A stretch of DNA of 64,000 bases from Vanrija pseudolonga (taxonomy: Eukaryota; Basidiomycota; Tremellomycetes; Trichosporonales; Trichosporonaceae), in the NCBI RefSeq assembly GCF_020906515.1, contig NC_085849.1:248001-312000 (forward strand), given 5' to 3'. Under the pieces are notes generated by a model. It searched no databases and was not told the origin of the DNA. It worked only from the letters and a program-made list of their open reading frames with translations. The position numbers and the translations under genes are program-made. Below are positions 44,247 through 55,674 of the stretch, in pieces (within the stretch, counting starts at the first letter, position 1; the number at the start of each line of letters is the position of its first letter).

Positions 44247-46185
44247 ATGGCTTGGGCTTGGGTTGACAGCTTCAACACGCGCGTGGCGACCTCGCCGTTC
44301 GGAAAGTACTTTCGCCTCGAGGGTTCAGGCCATGTGAGTGCCATCTCCGACCAGGTCGGAGCTCGACTGCGAAAGCGACACGCGAGGGATCTTATCTGAT
44401 CTATTCGCGTCTCGACGTGACATCCACCCCCCGCCTGAACGCAATGCTGACACCCGCAAGGCCAAGGAGCGCAAGGGCACCGTCTTCACCACCGAGGTGC
44501 GCGCCGGCATGGCGACCTTCTTCGCCATGGCCTACATTATCAGCGTGAACTCGGCCATTGTCTCGGACTCGGGAGGAACCTGTGTCTGCCCCGCCGAGTC
44601 CATGGCGGACCTCTGCGTCAGCAACCCAGAGTACATGCAGTGTGTGCAGGAGATCCGGCGCGACCTCGTCACCGCCACGGCCGCCATCGCCGCCCTGTCC
44701 ACCTTCTGCATGGGCCTGTTCGCCAACCTCCCCATCGCCCTTGCTCCGGGCATGGGCCTCAACGCGTACTTCGCCTACACTGTCGTCGGCTTCCACGGCT
44801 CGGGTCTCGTTCCTTACAAGGTCGCTCTTACTGCCGTCTTTGTCGAGGGCTTCGTCTTTGTTGGTCTCACGCTCCTCGGTATCCGTCAATGGCTCGCCCG
44901 TGCCATCCCTGCGTCCATCAAGCTCGCGACGGCCGTCGGTATCGGTCTCTACCTTACCATCATCGGCATGACCTACGCCGCCGGTATCGGTCTCATCACC
45001 GGTGCTCAGGCCACCCCGGTCGAGCTCGGTGGATGCCACCCCTCGATGCGCGACAAGGACGGTATCTGCCCTAGCTCGGACAAGATGCGCAACCCTACCA
45101 TGTGGATCGGCATCTTCTGCGGCGGTATCTTCACCGTCATGCTCATGATGTTCCGCGTCAAGGGTGCCATCATCTTCGGTATCCTCCTCGTCTCCATCAT
45201 CTCGTGGCCGCGCGGCACCCCCGTCACGAACTTCCCCCACACCCCCCTCGGAAACGACGCGTTCGACTTCTTCAAGAAGGTCGCGACTTTCCACCCCATC
45301 AAGCACACCCTCAACGTCCTCGACTTCAACATCAAGGAGCACGGCGGCCAGTTCGGTCTTGCCTTCATCACCTTCCTCTACGTTGACATTCTCGACGCTA
45401 CCGGTACCATGTACGCCATGGCCAAGTTTGGTGGTTTCCTCGACAAGCGTACCCAGGACTTTGAGAACTCGTCGATCGCCTACTGCATCGACGCCTTCGG
45501 CATCTCGATCGGCTCCCTCTTCGGTGCTCCCCCCGTCACTGCCTTCATCGAGTCGGGTGCTGGTATTCTTGAGGGTGGCAGGACCGGTATCACGTCCATG
45601 GTGACCGGCTTCTGCTTCTTCATCGCGGTCTTCTTCGCGCCGATCTTCGCCTCCATCCCTCCCTGGGCTACCGGCTGTACTCTTATCCTCGTCGGCGCCC
45701 AGATGGCTGCCGAGTCGCGCAACATCAACTGGAAGTACATGGGCGACGCTATTCCAAGCTTCCTCTGGTGAGTCCTAGGAGAAGGAGGACGACGAGACAC
45801 TGTTTGCTGACTTGTGACCAGCCTGGCGATCATGCCCTTCACCTACTCGATCGCCTACGGTCTTATCGCCGGAATCTGCTCTTACATTCTCATCAACGTG
45901 ACTGTTTGGCTTATCGAGAAGGCGTCTGGCGGCCGTATCCGTCCCCAGAACAAGGACGACAAGGAGCCCTGGACGTACAAGCTCGAGGGCGGTTTCCTCC
46001 CGCCTTGGCTCAACAATGTCACGCACGGCCGCAAGCCTTGGGCGGACGACCCGGAGGCCAACGTCGCTCACTACGACGACGATGAGGACAAGGACGACGC
46101 TCCCACGCGTACCGGCTCTGGCCAGCAGGACGCCCTGGCCCTCCCCAAACAAAAGGAGGAGGCCGACAACCAGCTCAAGGCTTGA
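44247..46185 (+). CDS. AzgA-type purine (adenine/guanine/hypoxanthine) permease
   Basis: A plasma-membrane proton symporter for purines, NCS2/AzgA-like family. Three exons (44247-44333, 44461-45767, 45822-46185) sum to 1758 nt, 585 aa. Family blocks: TTEVRAGMATFFAMAYIISV in the first membrane segment, ALAPGMGLNAYFAYTVVGFH, FLYVDILDATGTMYAMAKFG, and FGAPPVTAFIESGAGILEGG near the substrate site. The pattern of about 14 hydrophobic segments and the length fit fungal AzgA proteins. The cytoplasmic C-terminus is acidic and Lys-rich. The first intron (127 nt) is longer than the local norm. The N-terminal MAWAWVDSFNTRVATSPFG and GKYFRLEGSG are also usual for the family. Confidence 0.93.
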
Positions 46186-46604
46186 GCCGGTGCCAAGACA
46201 TATACAACTTCCGAGGGATCTTCAGTACTATAGTCCGGCATGACCTACATGCATGTGTATAACACAGAACACGGTGCAGCGTCGCAGATTACTCGCATTT
46301 GTTACCATGCTGACGTGAGACGAGGCCGAAGGACAAGAGTTTGGTGTTGTATCCCTTGGAACCGGTCCACGGAATCGCGGGTAAGGCCACAATCACCGCC
46401 GGGCCGGCAACCGAAGCTTCCGAGCGCGGCAGGCACAAATGTCCAACTCCCCCACCCCACTCATCCTCCTCTGTACGCGTTTGATGCAAGCAAGACATGG
46501 GGACCCAGGGGCAGAATCTTGCTTTATAAGTAACAGTAGACGCCTTGACCGTCGGCCCCGCATCTTCCCCTCGAGCACACACCCCACCAAAGACTCGAGA
46601 CACC
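46186..46604. other. Intergenic region, no supported gene
   Basis: Upstream of the acyl-CoA synthetase-like gene, with a CTTTATAAG element about 80 bases before its start codon, a plausible TATA box. Confidence 0.5.
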
Positions 46605-48939
46605 ATGGCGTTCAACTTTGCTGGGCCGAAGCGCAAGATGCAGGAGTGTGAGTGCTGGCTGCTCGCTCGTGCTCGGGACGTGCTGAAGAAGAACAGGCGA
46701 CAAGATCCTCACATCCAAGGGCATGCTCTGGGAGATGGAGGACGCCGTTATCGACGGGCAGAAGCACAAGGTCTGGAAGAATGTGAGCCCTCATATGCGG
46801 GGGTCTGGAGTCCCCACGGCTTGGCCGGCCGATGCATTCCCCGCTAACCACTTATCGGCGCACTAGCAACCACCCACCTGGCGTGCCTTCTTCCTGGCCA
46901 AGTTTGAGGAGTACCTCGACCGTCCGTTCATCTCTGCGCCGACCCCCGAGCCGAGCGACTTCTACGCACGCGAGGACTTCAGCTACCGCCAGATCAGGGA
47001 CCTGTCGCTTGCGGCCGCGGCGTGGCTGCGCACCGAGCTCGGCGTTTTCAAGGGCAGCTATGTCGGCATCGGCGGCCAGAACTCGTCCGACTGGGTCATC
47101 TGGTACGTCGCGATCCACCTCCTCGGAGCTGTGCCGGTTATCATCAATGCCACCTGGTGAGTGAACCGTGCTGGTCGGACCTGACGCCAGGAATGCCGAG
47201 GTCATGGCCCACAGCCTGGGCATCGCACCGCCCATGGCCATCGTTGCGTCCGACGAGATCGCCGGCGTGCTGAGCCCCCTCATGCCCGAGCTCGCGCGCA
47301 AGGGCGTCGGTAAGCTCTACTGCTGGCAGGACGTCGCACATCTCCCCGTCAACGCTCGCCAGGGCATCACTGTGAGTTGCCCTCTCCCTCTTAGCCCACG
47401 ACTCACACAACCAGGTGATCCCCAAGATCAAGCCGAGCGCCAGCGTGGTTGCCGACATCGTTGCTGGCCGTGGCGGTGGCCTCGAGACCCTTCACACCGA
47501 CGACGACGGCACCATCTTCTACACCTCGGGCACGACCGGCTACCCCAAGGCCGTGCTTTCGAGCCAGCGCGCGGCGCTGCACAACGTCGTGTCGTGTCTC
47601 ATCCGTGAGTATCGCACTGTGATACATAACCTGACTGGACGCCAGCCTACGGCCGTGCTCTGCTCCGTGCCGGCGCGTCGCTCCAGGAGATGGGCGAGAT
47701 CCTCACCCCCAAGGCTGAGCAGTCGATCGTCCTTGTCGCCATCCCCTTCTTCCACGTATCGGCCGTCGAGGGCTGGCTCATCCGTATCTTCCTCAGCGGA
47801 TGGAAGATGATCCTCATGCGCCGCTGGAGCACCAAGGATGCTATCACCCTCGTCAAGGAGCACAAGATCAGTGTCATTGGCGGGTGAGTTGAAGCTCTGT
47901 GCCAGGCTGGTCCGTCACTCACGCCCCAGTGTGCCCGCCATTGTCCAGAGCATCATCCAGTCGCCCTTGTTGCCCAAAGACCACGTCTTCGAGGGTGTCA
48001 GCTACGGCGGTGCCCCTCCGCCCGAGCGCATGCCTGGCGACGTCAACAAGCTGTGGCCCACTGCCGCCATGTAGGTGGCCGACCGTGGGTGGAGCTGACC
48101 TGCCCAGCCTCCAGGGTTACGGCATGACCGAGACGAGCGCCATGCACACGTCCAACGCCCTCACCGACTACCTCGAATACGTGAGTAGTAGCTGAGGCGC
48201 TCATCGTCATGTTTAGCTGCTGACATCACCAGCCGAGCAGTGTCGGCCCTGCGGTCCCCATCTGCGGCCTCAAGATTGTCGACCAGAACACGGGCAAGGA
48301 GCTTGGTGTCGGCAAGCCGGGGCTCATCCTCATGCGCGGCCCGAACATCATGAAGTCATACCTCAACAACCCGGGTGAGTGGGGTCGCACTGATACAAGC
48401 TGACATCCAGAGGCGACCAGGAAGACGATCGACGCCGAGGGGTGGCTCGACTCCGGAGACATCGGTTACGTCAACGACGAGGGCTTCCTGTTCATCGGCG
48501 ACCGAGGTGGGTATCAGCTCTGTCGTCACTGACCCAGCAGCCAAGGACATCATCATCCGCGGAGGCGAGAACATCGCCTCGGCCGAGGTCGAGAACGCCC
48601 TCTACCTCGACAGCCGTATCGCCGAAGCGGCGGCCGTCCCCGTCCCTGACCCCATCCTGGGCGAGCGCGTCGGCGTGGCCATCTCCCTCGCGCCAGGGGC
48701 CACCGCCACCTCGGAGGACATCATCAAGACGGTCAGCCCAAGGTTGCGGTACCCCGCGCGCCCAGTGATCGTCGTGGTTTCGGGCGACCTGTTGCGTAAG
48801 TCCGCTCTTCGTGACGACACTGACCACCTCCCCAGCACGCAACGCCAACGGCAAGCTCCTCAAAACCGAGATCAAGAAGATTGTCCAGGCAGAATGGAAG
48901 GCGCACCATGCCAACGGCGAAGTCAAGGCCAGGCTCTAG
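46605..48939 (+). CDS. Acyl-CoA synthetase / AMP-dependent ligase (ANL superfamily)
   Basis: Activates a carboxylic acid with ATP and joins it to CoA. The gene is split by about ten introns of 35-60 nt between 46605 and 48939. Exons read in order: [53 protein letters not shown]; the AMP-binding P-loop [94 protein letters not shown]; and the C-terminal lysine motif [15 protein letters not shown]. All core ANL motifs are present, so it is probably active. It resembles fatty- or medium-chain acyl-CoA synthetases of fungi. No clear peroxisomal signal: the protein ends KARL, only a weak match to an SKL-type ending. Substrate unknown. Confidence 0.9.
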
Positions 48940-49086
48940 ACAGTAGATGCCGAACAATGGAAGAAGTTTGGGTTTCATGCACCTTTGAGAGCAGTACACC
49001 TGGCTATTGTTCTGACCAACGCTCGCACCTATTCGTTCGCAACTTGATTGTAACGGTCTGACACTCTCACACACATCATACCCACA

Positions 49087-49570
49087 ATGACGGACCGCAG
49101 CCGCCCACCCCCTCGTCCAAGGCAAGCAACACCGCCTCGCCCACCGCGCAACCCGGAGCGCACCCCCGAGAAGACGGTCACCCCAGCGCAGAAGGCATAC
49201 ATCGTGACGCGCACCGCCTGGGCCTGGCGCGACGTCCTTGTCGGTAGGTCGCCCATATGTACAGACAAACCTGACGCCAGCCGGACCGCCTTACAAGGCT
49301 TTCGGCCGGCGGTATCCGCCCGAGGTCGACGTCGCGACCTTTGCCGAGCTCCTGATCCAGGAGCTGCTCGAGGCTCTTGGGGAGCCCGACGTGCCCTACG
49401 ATGCGGGGGTGGATGAGAACCTGGATGCGCTGCGGGACGCGATCATCGAGCACCGGTACGAGGATATCGCCGAGCTCGCGTTCGAGCTGGGGCTGCCTAA
49501 TCCCAGTGGGCTGGGCTGGGCGCGGTCAGTCAGTGGGGCGGCGAGTGCGAGTGCGAGCACGCCGGCTTAG
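49087..49570 (+). CDS. Small tandem-family protein 1 (49-52 kb family)
   Basis: Two exons (49087-49243, 49281-49570; intron 37 nt) give 148 aa. The first 30 residues are Pro/Arg-rich (RSRPPPRPRQATPPRPPRNP). The second exon carries VDVATFAELLIQELLEAL and LDALRDAIIEHRYEDIAELA. The intron splits a codon as G|CC after a leucine-rich helix end (DVLV), the same position and phase as in the three genes that follow. Most diverged of the four. Function unknown. Confidence 0.62.
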
Positions 49571-50043
49571 ACTGGCAGCCTGCTCTCATGGTGTGGGGCA
49601 ATAGAGTGTATGAACGCGTATGTCGAGCGGGTAGGATGCTGTAGGCGGCACAAAGGAGTAGGATGCTGGTCGGCTCCTTTGGCCGCCTAAAGCAGCCGTA
49701 TTGTTCCGTGGCGTGGGGCCAACCGGTGTGTGGCACTCCCTGCGTCCTGTTTTCTGCCGTGGCGGTTCCCCGAGCAGCTCGCCTTGCCCAGCATGCCCAA
49801 GTATCGCCCTACCTAAGACCTGTCAACCTAAGCATCTAAAGTTTTGGCTTGATTCCAAGTGCGAGCGTCAAAGGGTGTCGGTGACCGCTGAATACCGCGT
49901 GTTTCGCTGCGCGAGCGGGTGCGAGCTTCCACCCCCTGCTCCTTGGCTCGCCATTGTTCTTTCGCCTCGTCACCCATTGCCCAAGGCTACATAAGTCGTC
50001 TCAACCATACGCATGCGAGCAAACAGCACTACAAGCCTCAACT
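49571..50043. other. Intergenic spacer in the small tandem family
   Basis: Contains CTACATAAGTCG at 49987-49998, 57 bases before the next start codon and repeated upstream of the gene at 51708. Confidence 0.5.
49987..49998 (+). promoter_or_regulatory. Shared promoter 12-mer CTACATAAGTCG (copy 1)
   Basis: Identical to 51643-51654. Begins 57 bases upstream of the ATG at 50044. The CATAAG core could serve as TATA-like element. Confidence 0.5.
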
Positions 50044-50491
50044 ATGCCCCAGACGTCATCCCCACCACCAAACACCCACCAGGACGCGGCGCGCAACTTC
50101 GTGCGCCTGCTACAAGGCGAGCCACCACATACACCTACATCCGCTGACGCCAGTAGCCGCCCGCTGTCCCGAGACTCCCACCTACTCGCCCATCAACAAC
50201 GCGTACCACTCCACCATGCTGTGGCTCGGCGAGCGTATCTCGATAGCGCACGCCTGCGCCCACCACCCCGCCTCGGGGTGGACCGAGGACCAGAGACGCC
50301 GCCTGTACGCGCTCAATGCGGCCGGGCTGGTCTCGGCTGGGGAGGTCGACATGGCCGAGTTCGTGCAGCTCATGCTGGATACCGGCGTGGTCGAGCTGCA
50401 GGACGTGTACGTCCGTCATAATGCGCTCCGCGAGGCGGTGGTCGCCCGCGTCGAGGTGCTCCGCCGCCTTTTGGAGGAGTCGCAGCTGTAA
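50044..50491 (+). CDS. Small tandem-family protein 2, with GC-AG intron
   Basis: Two exons (50044-50116, 50154-50491) sum to 411 nt, 136 aa. Exon 1 is 73 nt, as in the next paralogue. The intron starts GCGAGC instead of GT and has a normal CTGACGCCAG end; its position and phase match the GT-AG introns of its relatives, and only this splice joins the two conserved halves (HQDAARNFVRLL to MLWLGERISIAHACAHH). The C-terminal half, VDMAEFVQLMLDTGVVELQD then LREAVVARVEVLRRLLEE, aligns with INLAECIDVMMDIGLIGIDQ in the next gene. Function unknown. Confidence 0.7.
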
Positions 50492-50857
50492 GAAGTGGGG
50501 TCACGTAGCATTGTTCATTCATTGGCATGTATCTAGACGTTTGACTTAGACTGAACCTGCGATTGGAGGCGGGTAAGCGGTGTAGTTTGTTAGGCGCTGG
50601 CGACGTAAAGAACGTCACAAGCACGATTCGTGGCAGGTGGCATGCAAAGGTGTCTCGTTTCGAATGAAACGCGTTCGACACTTATCCCCTTGCCCCAGTG
50701 CGAGATCTGCACCTTGCTCCCAGCCATCATCTCCCTGATCCTTGCGATCGACGCCCTGGTTGCTTCGTCACGCACATCGGCTGTCATTGTTCTGGCCAAG
50801 ACTTTGGAGGTCAAAGGTGGCCGCCAAGGCATGTGAACGAAACGCAGAGCACCCCCA
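50492..50857. other. Intergenic spacer in the small tandem family
   Basis: No gene or element recognised. Confidence 0.4.
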
Positions 50858-51336
50858 ATGACCGACGCCAACCTCAACACCCAGGCTTCACACCAGCGTG
50901 AGGCAGCCACCTTCGTCGCCCTTCTGAGTGGTACGTACCTCGTATTACGTGCCCTACTAACCCAAGCCGCGCGGGGAAACGAGACTCTCCAAGCCCTCAG
51001 CGACACGCGCTATCACATCATGTTAACGCTAGGCCCGAGGATCTGCTGGCTGCGCCGCGCGGCTCGCAACCCCCTCTCGAGTATGACCTTGGACCAGCGC
51101 AACCGCGTACTCGCAGTCAGCGATGGCCACCGTATAAACCTAGCCGAGTGTATTGACGTCATGATGGATATCGGTCTCATTGGGATTGATCAGATCCAGT
51201 TGTGGATCTCCGAGCTTAGTTCTGCCCTGGAGGTTGTTGTGGCGGCACGAGTTGGAGACTCGGAGCGCGGTGAGGTCGCCCACGGTAGGTGCCTGTGGAG
51301 GGTGACATGTCTCTGACACCTGCAGCTACTTCGTAA
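50858..51336 (+). CDS. Small tandem-family protein 3
   Basis: Three exons (50858-50930, 50967-51284, 51326-51336) sum to 402 nt, 133 aa. Exon 1 is 73 nt (MTDANLNTQASHQREAATFV), then LGPRICWLRRAARNPLSSMT and INLAECIDVMMDIGLIGIDQ. The last exon codes only three residues. If the final intron were retained the frame would run to 51316 with an unrelated end. Same intron position and phase as its neighbours. Confidence 0.66.
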
Positions 51337-51707
51337 TGCTCATCCCACGCCGTACTGCTCTGCCGTATGTTCAAACTGTTTCCCGTACCCTCTCCCTTGT
51401 TATGCATTCGTTGCCCTCCAGTGCCAACCTCGATGAGGACAAGGCTGCATTCTCGCCCGCCGGCCTGCCCATGGTGACAACCAACCACCCAGTCTGGGGG
51501 AGGGGGCTGTCCCTTGGTTGGAGGCAACAGTGCAGTGATGACACGCGTCGATCTCAACGGAAGCACACCTGTATAGTGCGAGGGTGTGCACAGCTGGACA
51601 CCCACCCCCATTGTTCCTCAATGTCGGCGAGCGTCCAATTGTCTACATAAGTCGACCACCCAGAACAATCCTCTTCCCCACTCCAACCTCCCAACCCACA
51701 ACGCACC
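51337..51707. other. Intergenic spacer in the small tandem family
   Basis: Carries the second copy of the CTACATAAGTCG element at 51643-51654. Confidence 0.45.
51643..51654 (+). promoter_or_regulatory. Shared promoter 12-mer CTACATAAGTCG (copy 2)
   Basis: Identical to 49987-49998. Begins 65 bases upstream of the ATG at 51708. Confidence 0.5.
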
Positions 51708-52250
51708 ATGGCCAAGCAAGTCATCTTCACTCGCGAAATGCGTCAGATCCACGTCGGTCGCCTCCTTGCCGCCCTCCTACGGGGTAAGTGCCACATGCCC
51801 TCCACTGCTGACCACCAGCCGCGCTGCGCAACTGGACAGGATCCACCTCCCTGTCCCGCTTCAATGCCATGTACACGTCCTACCAGGACACCATGACCTG
51901 GCTGTCCGAGATCGTGATGGCGACCGAGTACCGTGTCCACTGGCCCGTGTGGGCCACCGTCCCCCTCAGGATGGGTGAGGACGTCTCGGCCAAGCTGCGC
52001 GACGAGAACGCCTGGTATAAAATCTACCGCTGCATCCACATCATGATGGACATGGAGAAGATTTCGTGCGACGACATCGACCCCAAGATCCAGCGTGTGG
52101 GTGAGGCGCTTGGCGAGATTGCGGACCGCATCGTGGACGAGCAGGACGAGCGCCACGGGTTTTACTACAATGGTGGGTTTGGGCTGGGTTGGGTCGGTGA
52201 CTAATGTTTCAGAGCGTCTCAAGTCCTACGTGTACAGGCAGGAGCATTGA
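51708..52250 (+). CDS. Small tandem-family protein 4
   Basis: Three exons (51708-51783, 51819-52172, 52213-52250) sum to 468 nt, 155 aa. Exon 1 is 76 nt, one codon longer than in genes 2 and 3, and ends with the same G|CC split codon. Core: MYTSYQDTMTWLSEIVMATE, then WYKIYRCIHIMMDMEKISCD, which aligns with INLAECIDVMMDIGLIGIDQ of gene 3. The end is RLKSYVYRQEH. Function unknown. Confidence 0.68.
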
Positions 52251-52720
52251 GGCAAGGCAAGCTTTCATTAAGATGTGGTTGTAGTTTCTTCGAATGTTGT
52301 GATGAATGAGATCACAGTGACTGTTTTCAATGGTTGTGGCAGCTTCGTCAGGTGGCGGGAGACGTGGCTTTACAAAGACGAGGGCGGTGGGCCATTGAAC
52401 CACTGGAGTACGTTGGTGATACATAGCGTCATTGGGTTATTCTATCGCTACTGACAAGCATATGTATGTCGCTCTTTGAGACCCTACTATATAGTACACA
52501 AAGAGTGACTCGCAACGGAGCCCTCTTATCTAGAACCGCGACACGCCCGTGTCAATAGATAAAGTCGCACTGGTTCCAACAACGCCATCATCGCACCACA
52601 CCGCACTGGAGCAGCTGAACAAGTGAACACTGGAACTGGATATCCTCGGTGTATCCTGTCTGCAGCATATAACATGTCGAAGTGGGATTCCGTTCCCCTA
52701 CCCCGCCTGCTCAACTCAAC
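52251..52720. other. Intergenic region, no supported gene
   Basis: Nothing seen apart from AT-rich stretches near 52440-52500. Confidence 0.4.
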
Positions 52721-52935
52721 ATGGCCCCGACCTTCACCTACACCATGACTCACGACAAGGCAGAGTGGCCGGAACCAAGTCCCACCGCCAGCGAGTTCTC
52801 AATGCCTATCGGCAGTACGTCCCACCTCCTCTTGAAACTCTGCTGACGTCCAAAGTTGTTGTCGACCTCGAAGACTGGGAGGAGTGGGAGGTTGACTCGG
52901 ACGCCGAGGAGATGGCATCCAGCCCTGCGCCATAG
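52721..52935 (+). CDS. Very small acidic hypothetical protein
   Basis: Two exons (52721-52814, 52856-52935; intron 41 nt with CTGAC branch) sum to 174 nt, 57 aa. It reads MAPTFTYTMTHDKAEWPEPS, then IVVDLEDWEEWEVDSDAEEM and ends SSPAP. The clean short intron is the main evidence. An upstream ATG at 52674 opens an overlapping frame and might act as a uORF. Confidence 0.45.
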
Positions 52936-53254
52936 GCCGTCCTCACCCAAAGATCATTGCACACCGCACACCTCCACCCACACTCCACTATGCATCAGCC
53001 ATCCATGACCCGTCTCACTTCCCACTGTGCACTGACCGACAATGCAGGGGGCGCCGGGCATGTCCATGAGCGAACCCGACTGACGCCACGCGGTGCGACG
53101 TGCGACGCCACCTCGTGTCACATACACTTCTGTGTTCCATGTTGTTGACGTCCTCTCATTTCTCACTCACACGCGACGGCTAGATACAACAGGCCAATTT
53201 ACCCACCTACTTCAACCTCTCTACTCACCAACAACCTACCCCAACCACACCAAA
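52936..53254. other. Intergenic region, no supported gene
   Basis: Upstream region of the first block-2 family member. Nothing else seen. Confidence 0.4.
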
Positions 53255-54010
53255 ATGACCAACCCCAAGCCCCACCTCATCACGGTCCCTCTCCTCGACC
53301 ACCGCGCCAAGGGCGTGGCTGTCGAGGTCATCCCGCACCCCGGCGTCGGCACCGGCCGCCCCCTTGCCGCCGTCAAGGCGGGCCATGAAGCCCTCGCCGC
53401 GCTGCTCACAAACCTCAAGCGCCGTGCGACCGCCTGGCAGCTGTCGCACGCGCTCTTCCTCCAGGGTCTCGGCAAGACCGAGGAGCACCTCCGCGCCTTC
53501 GAGTTTGAGCGTATCATCGAGACGCTGGACAACATCGTCGAGGTCAGCCACGAGCTCGCCGAGCTCGACGAGAGCGTCAACGACGACGTCGTCGAGTGGA
53601 ACGCCAAGGCCCTCGACACGCTCGCCCACCGCGACGGCTTCCTCCACGTCTTCTTCGACGAATACGCCGTCCTCGGTGGCGAGATAGACACGCTCGACGC
53701 GTGGTACATTGACTGGGGATCGGCCGGCGAGAGCCCCGCCCACGAGGCGGCTCTCCTCGCCCACCAGCAGCTCAAGGACCATATCGCCAAGCTCTTCGCC
53801 TGGCACATCCGCGTCGAGAGCCAGGTCGTCGAGCCGTACCGCCCCGGTGTCCTTTGTGGGTTGTTCGCGGAGTGTGTGGCTGACGTCGTAGAAGCGTACA
53901 ACAGCAAGAATCCGAGTGCGCCCGACCCACGACATGCCCATTCCAAAACACCGCCCCACTTTCATCAAGCAAGCACAACACAAACTGTAACATCGTGTAC
54001 ATGTAGATAG
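53255..54010 (+). CDS. Lineage-specific helical family protein
   Basis: Intronless, 251 aa, starting MTNPKPHLITVPLLDHRAKG. Beta-like start, then LAALLTNLKRRATAWQLSHA (family W helix), a long acidic helix (IIETLDNIVEVSHELAELDE), and VEWNAKALDTLAHRDGFLHV, matching the YHN...RDA block of relatives. The last 40 residues (from about NSKNPSAPDP) are unlike the family and may reflect a lost original stop or an unseen intron. No targeting signal. Confidence 0.74.
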   Translation: MTNPKPHLITVPLLDHRAKGVAVEVIPHPGVGTGRPLAAVKAGHEALAALLTNLKRRATAWQLSHALFLQGLGKTEEHLRAFEFERIIETLDNIVEVSHELAELDESVNDDVVEWNAKALDTLAHRDGFLHVFFDEYAVLGGEIDTLDAWYIDWGSAGESPAHEAALLAHQQLKDHIAKLFAWHIRVESQVVEPYRPGVLCGLFAECVADVVEAYNSKNPSAPDPRHAHSKTPPHFHQASTTQTVTSCTCR

Positions 54011-54283
54011 AGGCAATGGAGCTGTTCGTTGACTGGCCGCTGCCCGTCTAGTCTCACGCACGTCCACTGACCCGACCTTCTCGCCCTGCCGCTATGACCT
54101 CGCCCAGCTCACCGATCACAGTCACATCCCCAAACCTCTGGTCAGGCGAATGACGTTGGATACATCACCGGTGACCCGGTCTGCTCGGTCGGTGCCCGAT
54201 ACGACCTCGGTCGCATTCACCACCAACTTGGTCGTCTACTCATTACCACGCATCGTCCGCTCACTACCCATTCCACAGCCAAC

Positions 54284-55061
54284 CATGAGCGCCCGTCCCC
54301 GGACCCAAGCGCCACCGGAGGGCACGCGAGCGCCGGTACCCAAGCGCACACCGACACAGTCGCCACCGAGCTCCAACATCATGATGGACGGATACGACGG
54401 GCTCGTGGTGCCCATCACGCCGGGCCAGCCCTACCGCGTCCCAATCCCGCTGCTGCCCAACAGAGCCAACTACACCTCGCCGATGACGATCGACTTCCAC
54501 GTCGACGAGATCATGTTCATGACGCCGCGTGACAAGCACCAGCTGAAGCGCGGCCACCGCGCGCTTCTCTCGCGCTTCCAGGCCGTTCAGGCCCGCCTCG
54601 ATGCGTGGAAACGTCGTGTGGTCGCCTACAGGCTCCAGCGGGTCCGAGGCCACGACGACCGAGCCCGGTGCTTGGACCACGTGCAGGGCTTCTTCGACCA
54701 GCTCGGACACCTTGCACCGCAGTATCGCCGTTGGGATCTTGCCGCGCTCGAGGACACCGACCGACTGCGCGAGATCATCCCACCCGAGAACTATGCCGAC
54801 GCAATCTTCTACCATAACGGTGTGCTCAAGAATGCAAGGAGCGACGCGTACTGCTTGGCAATCTACACCGTTGTCCGTGACCTTGCAGGCTACGTCGAGA
54901 CCCTGGAAGACTACGACCTGTTCCCCAAGAGCTTGAGGGAGTGTACCGAGTTCACAACGTTCCGGGATAGCGTGGCCGAGCTGTGGTGGTGGCTGCAGGA
55001 GGCATGGGAGCTCAACCCCAGTCGGAGGAACAGCATGTCGTCGCTTGCACTGGCTAGATAG
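54284..55061 (+). CDS. Lineage-specific helical family protein, YHN subgroup
   Basis: Intronless, 258 aa, starting MSARPRTQAPPEGTRAPVPK, a Pro/Arg-rich leader. Then beta-like PMTIDFHVDEIMFMTPRDKH, LLSRFQAVQARLDAWKRRVV (family W helix), YRRWDLAALEDTDRLREIIP, and YADAIFYHNGVLKNARSDAY, the best-preserved form of the family motif. The C-terminus is helical and Trp-rich (VAELWWWLQEAWELN). Same strand and spacing as its neighbours on either side. Confidence 0.78.
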
Positions 55062-55175
55062 GGATGTAAAGTTGAACCGGGGAGAGGGGGTACGATTCTG
55101 GCCAGATGTGGTCGCGTGCGAGCTCCTCGCGGTCCCCTCGCTCACCTCGAGCCCAATTTTGCGCTGAACAGCTCA

Positions 55176-55265
55176 TCTTCGCTAGTATATCGGTTAGTAT
55201 AACCGCCTCTCATTGAGAGAGAGACCTCATCGCGGTAGAGCAGGGTTCGACTCCCTGGCGGAGAA
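55176..55265 (+). tRNA. tRNA-Glu (anticodon CUC), with intron
   Basis: Plus-strand cloverleaf of 90 nt. Acceptor TCTTCGC pairs with GCGGAGA (one G-T wobble), T-arm CAGGGTTCGACTCCCTG, anticodon stem ACCGC/GCGGT around CTC. An 18-nt intron follows position 37. Confidence 0.88.
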
Positions 55266-55674
55266 AGGGAAGTGGCGCAGAGCGCCTGCTTTTGGTTTTG
55301 GTCCTCGCACCGGCCTCGCACCGGCCCCTCCTGGTTGGTGGGTGAGGCGGTCGACGGTTTGTATAAGGGGTGAGTGATTGGGATTCCACTAACCTCTGCA
55401 TTATGTGTTGCACTGATGCTTGGCATTGAGCCCCTACTGTCGATACAATGCCCTGCTGCAAGGATGTAATCGGTGTCTCAGCCCGCCGAGGTCCTTGTTT
55501 CGCCACTTTTGCGACTGCCACCAAGTCCACCATTTAGCGTGCCACACGACCATCCAACTGCCATGTGTGTAGCCGGTCGGCGCGTCACTCCCACTTACAA
55601 AGAGATCACCGCGTCTTGTCTCGCCTGTCTCTTCTCATTCCACTCACTACCCCACCTCACCACCAGCCGCCGAC
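55266..55674. other. Intergenic region, no supported gene
   Basis: Between tRNA-Glu and the next family member; nothing seen. Confidence 0.4.
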
